Assembly (NCBI GenBank): GCA_948474755.1
Contig: CAOLHI010000078.1
Coordinates: forward strand, 1 to 64,000
Length of the DNA: 64,000 nt
Reading direction: 5' to 3'
Source of the DNA: Ctenosaura bakeri
Taxonomy: Eukaryota > Chordata > Lepidosauria > Squamata > Iguanidae
The position numbers and the translations under genes are program-made. The notes under the pieces were generated by a model that had not been told where the DNA came from, ran no database searches, and saw nothing but the letters and a program-made list of their open reading frames with translations. This document shows, one piece after another, positions 55,691 through 64,000 of this stretch; positions within the stretch are counted from its first letter, which is position 1, and each line of letters begins with the position of its first letter.

Positions 55691-56380
55691 GCCTCTCCTG
55701 GACTTTAACTGGCTCAGGGCCCCCAAAAATATGATGAAAAATTCCATACCCCTAGTGACATTTTGGAGCATTTTGGGATCAAAAAAAATTTTTTTGAAAT
55801 ATTTTTCAAAATATGTTTTTTGACCCTTTGGGGCTCAGGGGGCTTCCAAACATGATGGGAATGCCTTCATCCCTAGAATACATTTGAGGCATTCTGAAGT
55901 AGAATTTTTTAAAAAATTGCAAAAACTATGTTTGATTATTGGGGGTCTGGTGGCCTGTAGTCCACATTTTGCCCATCCCTAGTCTAAAACTTGTTTTATA
56001 TTAAGCAGATAAATACCAATACACACACACACACACACACTCACATTGTTTGGCCTATTAGTGTCTATGCTGGTAACAAATAATTAAAAACAACCATTAC
56101 AAGACTAAAGCAATCTTTAAAATAGCATTACAAGCCATCTAAAATAACAATTCAAATAAAGAATCAGTTGGCAGGTGATCAGTTTGACTTTATCAACCCA
56201 AAATCATGGCAGAATAAAAGAAGACTTCTATTAACATAGCCCAAAATCTTGGAATTAAAATAAAGATACTGGTAAGATTTAATGCTAGTATTTCCTTTAA
56301 AGATTCATTATGTTATCTTACAATTTTTGTCGCTGCCATCCACAGATATCTAATGGTATATATAAATTTTCAGTCCTTAC
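55691..56380. other. Intron, possibly decayed repeat at 55690-55980
   Basis: Contains imperfectly repeated GGGGGCTCAGGGGGC/CATTTTGGAGCATT-like phrases (55700-55880) and a (CA)n run at 56018-56042. No coding sequence seen. The host exon at 56381 follows. Confidence 0.5.
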
Positions 56381-56440
56381 CCATAGAGGAACATTTTTTC
56401 TGTGCATTTTCAGGTATTTGGGACCCATTTCAAGAATAGC
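56381..56440 (-). CDS. DPY19L1: DPY19L1 coding exon (most 5' in window), 60 nt
   Basis: This exon encodes 20 residues beginning AILEMGPKYLK and ending NVPLW. It corresponds to the loop that in DPY19L1 follows the membrane segment ending in VIIW. The acceptor is TTTTAG at 56441 and up; the donor is GTAAGG just below 56381. Both boundaries are phase 0. Conservation is modest, so identification rests on position and on perfect phase continuity with the next exon at 42754. The intron downstream is the largest here (13.6 kb) and holds DIRS copies G, D and F1. The preceding exon was not found between 56441 and 64000. Confidence 0.85.
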
Positions 56441-56639
56441 CTAAAACAACGAAATTGTTCTTATTAGTATTCAGTAATATTTATACAGTATTTTCCTGAA
56501 CTGTATTGCAGAAGTGTGAAGCACTAACACACATTAGTGTAAATGAAGTTAGGAGATTCTTGAATCCAACATTGTATACATTATAGGTGTTCACAAAAAC
56601 TGATAGACTTATTACAGAATGTATGTTTAGAATGAAAGG

Positions 56640-58975
56640 ATGGACTCACTGTGAAGATTCATTCTGGGATGGCAAGGAGGAGCAATCCACCATAATTGTG
56701 TTATTCCTGCATGCCAACTAGAACAAGCAGGATTCTACATTCTTTTCCATTGTGGCAGTTACGATCATCTCCCTTCCCTTACAGTTTATCTAGCCCTATC
56801 AGACCTAAGGCTATCTTATTCACTTACAACTTGACCACCTTTTTAATTTTTGAGCATGGGTGTGGACTATTCCTCTTGCCATTCCCGAATTAATCTTCAT
56901 GGTAAGTCCAACCTCTCATTCTTGAAATAGCAGAAAGGAGTAGTCCACCATGACTGAGATTTACCAAAACATCTAACTGTGTGTGATTACTGTTTCTCTT
57001 GAACCACTGACTGCAGTGCAGTCCTGCCAAATGCAGCCTCTGCTGACTTATATTTGTCCAATTCATAATGTTTCATAAAAGTTGACGGCTGTGACTAACC
57101 AGCAGGATGCCATGTTTTGAAAGAAGTTATAACAGCATAAACTGCACTAACCATTGACCTTGTTGAGTGTGGCCACATGCTTTTAGGCCTGGGCTTGTTT
57201 TCATAGGCACAACATTGAAATGTACACACTTCAATCCATCTGTCAATCACTGTCTTTGATGTCCTCTAGCCCAAAGTTCTAGGATTGTATGAGATAGAAA
57301 TAAAGCTTTTATGTATCTCAACTGTACTTTTCTTTTTATAGAAAGCTTAATAGATCTTCTGACATCAAGAGTATGCTATCTCTTTTCCTCTGGGTGCCTT
57401 GGCTGACAACACAAATTTGGTAGATAAATAACATCAGGTGTCCCCTTACCCAATGTACATTTTAGCTGAAATATTGGGTCTAACATTAATGCCAATCTGT
57501 CCAAATTCGTACAGATTTAGATTTACTGATAATGCAGCCGGCTCAGACTCTTGCCTCACTGATGTTATTGCTACCAAAAAGGCTGTTTTAAATGACAGCA
57601 TTCTCAAAGAAGCCTCAAACGGAGGGGACGTTAGTCTATGCAAAACCAAGTTTAGGTCTCAATTCAGAAACCTGTGTTTGGTTGGTAAAATTATAATAGT
57701 TAGACTCCTGCGGAACCTCTTTATCTGTGGTGGAGCTGATACAAGGACACCCTCAAATTTCAATGCCATTGCTAAAACTTGGTGTTGCAGAGTGTTAGGC
57801 CTTAGGCCTTCGTGGAGACCATCTTGCAGAATCTGCAAAACATGCTTGATTTCTATGTCCTCCACCTGTAACTCCTTTGAGGTACACCACAACTCAAACA
57901 CTCTCCAGATCATGCTACATATATATTGAGCTGATTACCCTCTAGATGCTAGTTTAAATGACTTCATCAGAACATCTCTGTAATTCTAACACAGACTTTT
58001 CAAAACCCAGGCTGACAAACTTAACCATCCTGGATTTGGATAACGCATTGACCTTTGACTCAAAAGATCTGGTTGGCTGGGCAATCTGCATGGTGAACCT
58101 GCTGACATTTGGAGTTAGAGAAGAAACCAAGGTCTTCTGATTCAATATGGTGTTATCAACACACCTGCTCTCTCTTGTATCTTGAGAAGCACTCTTTCTA
58201 GAATCTTTAAGTCTATTTGAAAGGGACCAAATTGTTCAAATGCTGAAACACTACATAATTTTGGATCCATTCTCCCAGATGCAAGCTGTCCAAACTCAGG
58301 CAGTCTGCTTTGATGTTCAGCTTCCCTTTCAAATAAACTGCTATGGACTTTGGGTTATTTTCTGCCCAACAAACAGAAACAGCTTTTCTGACTTCTTTAC
58401 TAATGGTTTTAAATGCAGACCGCTTTAAGATGTAGGCTCTGATAGTTATGCTGTCTATCTATATCTGAACATGACACCCCTGCATAGTTGTTACAAATCT
58501 TAGCAAAGCCAGGTTTACCACCTTTAATTCCAGAAAGTTTCTATTGTATCTCCTGCCAATGTCCATATACATTGAGCTGCTAAACCATGACACCATGCCC
58601 CCCATCTGGTTAAGCTTGCATCTGTTATTACTTTCAAAAAATGAGAAATCATCAAAGGCAGTCCTCTAAGTTGGATTCCTTCAGCCACCACTTCAACTCC
58701 TTTTTTAATTGGAGCGGCAAGGTCATTGTACGGTGCTTTCTCATCCCTATGGCCTGCTGATGGGGAACCAGAAGTCCCTGAAGACTGCTGGACATGTACC
58801 TTCCCCATTGTACCAACTGAATGGTGGAGATTAAGAAACTCATGAATCTTGCGAGCACCATTACTTCTACAGATCTCAGTGATGTCAACACCTCTACAAT
58901 CTGCTTCACTTTTACCTTCTTTTCCTCTGAAAGGTATTCACAACCCACTGTGGTGTCTATGTGAACTCTTAGATG
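56640..58975 (-). mobile_element. DIRS-type retrotransposon copy I (family 2), truncated
   Basis: The left end (CATTCTGGGATGGCAAGGAG, GAGCAATCCACCAT) and the inner GCAGGATTCTACATTC match the left end of copy H. A complementary stretch lies at about 56900-56965 (TTGAAATAGCAGAAAGGAGT, AGTCCACCATGA). The minus strand has YR remnants (HRLTSPPFEASLRMLSFKTA, FLVAITSVRQESEPAAL at 57560-57640) and an RT/RNase H junction: RFMSFLISTIQLVQWGRYMS, LPLQLKKELKWWLKES and VITDASLTRWGAWCHG (58640-58950). The rest of RT and gag are missing. Confidence 0.7.
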
Positions 58976-59524
58976 TATTATTAGTATTGATGGTTTTAAC
59001 AGACTTCTCTTTATTTTTTAGTAAAATAAGAAAACAAACAATAAGAAAAACTCATAAAACAAAGTACAGAAACAAAAAGTATGCAAAGAAAATATTGAGA
59101 ACAAAAACTACAAACCCACTACAATAAAATAACACATCCTAAATAAACAATCCAGCTACAAAAACAACTAAAACAGACAACAATTAAAAAGTAGGTTCCC
59201 TCCCCTGTTCCTTGCAGTGTGTAAAGATGTCATAGTAATCCTAATCATTCTACTCCAGAATACTATATCATTTAAAATTAGCTGTTAAATCTAAAATCAA
59301 TTAGGATAGTTGGTAATTAGTAATACCTAAATTAGTAACATCTAAATTAGTAATACCTAAATACCTAATTAATAATACCTAAAGTCTAAGTATCAATTCT
59401 AACAGATATTAAGAGATCCTCATTGTACTTTATAACAGTCTAGTGTGTAACATAAAAGTAAAAACCCACTCATCTTGTTACCTGTAAGAATCACCTGTTC
59501 TAATATTTTACTTTAATACCATTA
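58976..59524. other. A-rich interval between DIRS copies
   Basis: A-rich with short direct repeats of TACCTAAATTAGTAA type (59325-59395). It may be the tail of a LINE but no protein similarity is visible. Confidence 0.4.
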
Positions 59525-62500
59525 AATAGCCTATAAAGTCTATACTAATGTTCCCCTTAGGCATGAAGGCTAGCAGAACTATGTCCTGGTTGAGATGGAA
59601 CGCAGAGACAACTTTTGGAAGGAAGGTTATGTCTGGTCTCAAGACAACCTTTTCCTTGTGCAATCGCAGGTAAGGTTGATCCACACACAGGACCCACAAT
59701 TCATCTGCCTTCCTGGCAGAGGTGATGGTGACAAAGAAAGCAATTTTCCAAGAGAGAAGCTGTAGGTCGCACATGGCCAATGACTCAAATGGTTGTTTGG
59801 ACAGTTGAGAGAGAAAAAGCAAGTTCCAGCCTGGAGTAGGAGGCAGTACAGGAGGGTCAAGATGCTTGTACCCTTTAAGGTAGCTCTTGACTAGAGGGTC
59901 TGAGAAGCAGGAGGGTCTTCCCTAATGTTGAAGGTGGGAAGATATTGCTGACAAGTAGCAGCTGATAGAAGAAATGGTTAGTCTTTTATCAGACAAGGAA
60001 GAAAGGAATTCAAGCAAGGGCACAGTACCAAATGTATTGACATAGAGGTCTCAGTGCTGAAAACAGTGCAGGAACTTATTCCACTTATAGGAACAAGCGC
60101 ACACAGTAGATGGGTTGTGTGCTGCTTCTATGGCACATCAAACTAACCTCAGCAAGGAGGCTATCAGGGTAAGTTCCAAGCCATCAACTTGAGGTTCGTG
60201 ATGACTGCGTGGCGGTCAGTACCATTGTTCACTGTTAGAAGATTTGGTTTGGGTAGAAGCTTCAGATATCGATGGTTCGAGAAAAGGAGCAGTGGAGCAA
60301 ACCACGGTTATTGATGCCACCGGTGGTGATCAGGAGCCCCAAGGCATGGTACTGATGCACCTTCATGATGACCCTGATGTAGACTACTGGACCTCTCCAG
60401 CTGAAAAGAAATTTGTCATTGAGGGATCCTCTGTGACCTGTGTACCTGGAACCATAAGTCAGGCATTGATTGTTCCAAGGAGACTCAAAGAGATCAATGG
60501 TTGGTGTCTGCCACACTGAAGAAAGATCTCTGAGGACTTCTTCATTGAGCTTCCACTCATGGCAAGCTAAGGGAGTTAGACTCAGTGTGTCTGCAATGAT
60601 ATTCTGATCATCTGGAAGACAGAATGCTATGAGGAAGATGTATTAAGGTAGACACCAGTGCCACAGGCAAAGAGTCAGATGGAACAGGGTCAGCAATCTT
60701 GTGCCACCTTGTTTGTTGATGTAGTAAGTGACAGTCATGCTGTCTGTCAGTACCTGAATTACCTTTCCCTTGAGTCTGTCTTCAAAGGCGACAAAGGCTT
60801 TTATGACAGCTAGTAGCTCCAGGGTGTTAATGTAGAGAGCCCTCCCCGATGTCAACCACCTGCCCCTTACATCTTGATCTCTGGTGTGGGCTCAAGCAGA
60901 CTTCTAGTGATGCACCTGTTGTTACTGAAACTGTTGGGGGTGGCTGCTGAAATGGCATTCTGGCAAAAATGTTGTGATTCAACCTCCACTGAGACAGAGA
61001 CTGAAGCATCAATCTGGTGGTCTGGCCTAATGGTTCCACTGAAGAGTTGATACCGCAGTGAAGAGACAACTGCCATGTTCAAGTGGAAGGGAGGATGATT
61101 GCCAAATGGAGTTGAGAATGGCTCCAATGAACTGAATCTGTGATGGGATGAGTTGTGACTTTCTGTAATTGATTGTTAAATTGAGGTCATTTAGAAGGTT
61201 AGTTGTGTTGTTGAGGTCTCAATGAAGTTGGGACTGGGAGGGGACCACAATCAACAAATCATCTATGTATGGGAAGAGGACAATTCCATGTTGTTGAAGA
61301 GCTGCTGCCACCACTGCCATGTATTTTACAAAGACTCGCAGTGTTATGCTGAGCCTGAATGGAAGGACTTGAAACTTGTAGGTTCACTTTCCGATTACAA
61401 AGTGTAGGAACTGTTTGTAGTCTGTGATGTGGAAATAGGCACCCTTCATGTTGAGAGTTGCGAACCAATCCCCTTTCTGAAGAAGCAGCAGGACAGAGTT
61501 CAAAGTGATCTTTTGGAACCGGTGGGGTAGTAACTGATGACTCCTGAGGTTGCGGATGAGGCGAATGTCTCCTCCCTTCTTCAATACTAGGAAGTACCAG
61601 GAGAAGCTGTACCTCAAAGCAGAGAGAGGGACTGATTCTATAGTTCCTTTCTCTAGGGGGGTGTCTATCTCCTTGTTGAGAAGGTGTGATGGTTGGTTGA
61701 TGTGTATCCAGCCTACAGGAGATAGTCCACAGAACTCTATCACGTAACCTCTGGCCATGATGTCGAGCACTTGTGAGTTGTTAGTGATCGACGCACAGGC
61801 ATGGAGATATTTCTTGAATTTGTTTCCAAACAAAGGGCTTGGAGATGTTGGTGTCAACATGGAGGTGATGATGGAAGGCAGAGATGGTACAGTGTTTGAG
61901 TCAGTGTTGAAGTTGGAGGCAGCTGATGAACCTATAGAAGTAACAGAGATGGTAATGACAGTGGTAGAATCATCCTTGGAAAAGTCAAACATGACCTTTA
62001 GATGAGTCTAATTTCTTTTTGCACGGTGTCTTTTGAGAAGGTGAAGGCAATCTTCTGGATGTTTGTTGAGGTGACAACCGAGGGGAGTGGTGTGAGGTCG
62101 CCAGACTGTAGGTCCTCCTCGGAAGTGGCCACACAAAGCTTCAGACTGGATAAAGTCTGGACATCATCAGCTGGGGAAATGGGCTCACCCTGTGACAGAC
62201 AAGGCTCAGGTGCTTCTCGTAGAGTCCATTCATTGACTCATCAGATGTCAAGGAAGTGGATGGTGAGGCCAACAGAGAATGTCAAGAAGAAGCTTCAGGT
62301 TTATCCCTTCAAATAGACGTCTGAGGAGTGGGTCTTTGAGTGGCTTGAGCCTGAATCTCTGCTGTCTGGGCAGAAGTGGAAGGTAGAGATTGAGTGAAGT
62401 CAGCAGAAGCAGTCACTTTTGTGTGACATTTTTTAGGAGGTAGGACTGAAGATCGAGACTCCCAACCATCTCTGAAGAACAGTGTCAATGCCAAGGAACA

Positions 62501-64000
62501 CAGACTTCTTCATACACATGGTGCCTGTGACAACAACTAGGGATATAATACTCCTCTGATGAATAGTTGTATTCAGAACCAGATGTGGAATAGTAGACAT
62601 AGGTCCTGTGTATATGGCAATGGGAGTGTTCCAGGTAGCTAGACCAGAAATGTCAGCGCTGATGATGAGACCTGTGGGATAACCCCAACCCAGTGGGATC
62701 AGGAGCATGACCTCCTATGACAAGATCTGGAGCATGATGTCCTACAATGAGATTGAGAGTGGACCTTGGATGGCAAGATGGAGAACACAATCTTGGTTTG
62801 TGTCAGGCTCAAGGTGGAGGAGTGGGTGGTCTTCCTGAGATGTGTCCTTCACAGTGAGAACCTCAATCGTATGTTTGGAGTCAGAGCTGGTGTTAAAAGG
62901 GCATAAAAACCACCACTCATCAGTGCCAAGTGCGAAAGGCACACCCAAATCTCACACTCAAGGCCTGCCCAGCCTTACACTTCTTTGTGTTCAGGTCTGA
63001 ACAGCCAGGGAGATTTCTGAATCAAGCCAGGGCCAGGACAAATGGGTCTGCCTCAGTTCTCCCCTTTCCTCACTTTTGTCCCCTCTTGGCTTCTTCCTTT
63101 CAGGACTCTCCCCCTTTACTGCCTTCCCTAAATCTGCCCTTCTCCCAGATGTAAGGATCAGCAGTGATTTATACTTTCCAAGACTGTGGTACTGCTGGTG
63201 CTAAGATCAAGATGATATTATTAGTAGCGTGTATATTCCAGGATTCAAAATAAGATTCTGTGACACTGTTTTAAGGAACACAGAACATCAAACATTTATT
63301 GTAACACTGCTGCTTTAAATGTGTCTTGTATCTAAATGTTTATAAATAGCACACCATTCTTCTCTCTCTCTCTTTCCATTCATTCACTATCTCTTGTACA
63401 CCCGATTTCTCAGTTCTCTCTTGCACAGAGCTCTTCAAACCTCCAACCTCTCCCAAACACACAACCAATCACACTCCCTTCAATCACTCTCCAGACAGTT
63501 AAAATCCGTTATTTTCCTCTTTCCACCAGCCCCTTCCCTGGGCTATCCAAGGTTCCATTTCACCAGCCAATCAGCTTAAACGCTCTCAGGTGCCAAGGAG
63601 ACACTGTTGGCAAGACCCTCTCCCATCAGGTTCATCACAGTTGGTCTCCTGTGGATGCCGTTGTTGGGAAGACGTACCCTCGACTATCTTGCCATCTGAC
63701 TCTCCCACTGAAGTTGATGGCAATGGCAACAGCAATGAAGCCTGAAGAGGCAGCTGCTGTTAGGCAGGAGGTGGTCAAAGCAAAGTGAAAGGACTCTGGG
63801 AGACTGTCACTACTGACAGAGGTTGAAGTCGAATTGTCCCTTCAGAGGGGACAAGAGCATCCCTTGACTTCCTCCTCCTCTTGGATTTAGAGAGTTCCCT
63901 CGAGAGAGAGAGAGAGAGAGAGCGGTCAGGGCTGTCTAGGACTGCAGGAGGCGAGGACAGGTGTGAGGTTAACACCTACAACGCAGCTGAGTTAGAGGTT
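59525..64000 (-). mobile_element. DIRS-type retrotransposon copy F2 (family 1), 5' end beyond window
   Basis: The minus strand shows YR N-terminal half (59508-59822: LSQLSKQPFESLAM, ITSARKADELWVL, DITFLPKVVSAFHLNQDIVL), a post-RNase H block (TIDLFESPWNNQ at 60500), RNase H (RALYINTLELLAVIKAF with the Glu, VLTDSMTVTYYINKQGGT at 60700-60850), RT with FPYIDDLLIV near 61255-61285, and an RT N terminus of 202 codons (61992-61384: SQVLDIMARGYVIEFCGLSP, KGDWFATLNMKGAYFHI). Gag pieces lie at 62000-62940 and 63775-63975 (SRELSKSKRRRKSRDALVPS, with a GA run at 63903-63921). An unrelated block interrupts it at about 62940-63690. The left end with its repeats is missing. Confidence 0.8.
62940..63690. mobile_element. 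Unclassified insertion in copy F2
   Basis: Pyrimidine-rich sequence unlike DIRS separates gag pieces of F2. It includes a TATAAATAG box (63341-63349), a (TC)n run (63360-63375), many TCTCTCC/CAATCAC words and a TTTATTGTAA stretch (63296). This could be a solo LTR or a gene-derived promoter fragment. No terminal repeats or target duplication were found, so the limits are estimates. Confidence 0.35.

Larger units (their letters stand above)
2068..56440 (-). other. DPY19L1: DPY19L1-like gene, ten internal-to-3' coding exons with introns
   Basis: Ten minus-strand exons are bounded by AG/GT and join without frameshift or stop into about 302 residues. They match the C-terminal half of the DPY19 family, multi-pass ER membrane enzymes; DPY19L1 and DPY19L3 are known C-mannosyltransferases acting on tryptophan in WxxW motifs. 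Diagnostic stretches are [53 protein letters not shown] and MRLKLFLTPHMC. These fit DPY19L1/L2 much better than L3 or L4 as I know them; L1 is preferred because of wording such as TKIVYSMYSRKPA. The upstream half (beyond 64000) and the last exon (before 1, expected to hold the PEIWDVEDP region) are not in the window. Intron lengths run from 1.7 kb to 13.6 kb and most of the length is transposon. Confidence 0.9.

Noticed and set aside
54870..59822. Copies F1 and F2 as two halves of a single split DIRS
   Set aside because: Both contain the FLPKV...NQDIVL block of YR, so they overlap and must be separate copies; a host exon and copy I also lie between them.

Overview
This is vertebrate nuclear DNA, most likely from a squamate reptile. 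Evidence for that: short exons with GT-AG introns of 1-14 kb, a tRNA-derived SINE of the Sauria/squamate kind, CR1-, L2- and L1-type LINE fragments, a SPIN-type hAT transposon, and many DIRS-type tyrosine-recombinase retrotransposons. There is nothing bacterial, no rRNA or tRNA gene and no CRISPR array.

The host gene is on the minus strand and covers most of the window. Ten consecutive coding exons (plus-strand positions from 56440 down to 2068) splice in frame and encode about 302 residues of the C-terminal half of a DPY19-family ER C-mannosyltransferase, best matching DPY19L1 (DPY19L2 is the alternative). The N-terminal half lies beyond 64000 and the last coding exon lies before position 1. 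All ten exons are open, with consensus splice sites and matching phases, so the gene looks functional.

The introns are packed with transposons. From low to high coordinate: a CR1 3' end (298-720); a TA-flanked MITE (1584-1976); palindromic MITEs (2966-3162 and 4082-4224); a hAT with a perfect 8-bp target duplication (3427-4579); DIRS copy A carrying a SINE (4617-6840); an L2 LINE (8090-9330); mosaic DIRS copy C (11040-18868), which contains a GC-rich VNTR/LTR-like insert, a 13-bp satellite and a SPIN transposon; a YR relic (21481-21675); DIRS copy H of a second family with a nested L1 (21775-27625); DIRS copy E (29937-34746); two more TA-flanked elements (41274-42306); DIRS copy G (44352-54390) with the nearly intact copy D nested in it (47912-54114); and DIRS copies F1 (54874-55690), I (56640-58975) and F2 (59525 to the window end).

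The DIRS copies have inverted terminal repeats, an internal complementary region joining the complements of both outer ends, a Cys-rich gag, RT-RNase H and a tyrosine recombinase. Every copy whose coding strand can be read (A, C, D, E, F1, F2, G, H, I) lies in the same sense as the host gene. Copy D's RT-RNase H frame is broken only by three UGA codons, as expected from CpG decay of CGA, so it is young. Copy E has lost its RT core but keeps both ends, gag and YR. The family-1 ends carry a consensus 5' splice donor in the host-gene sense, so they could affect splicing of the gene.
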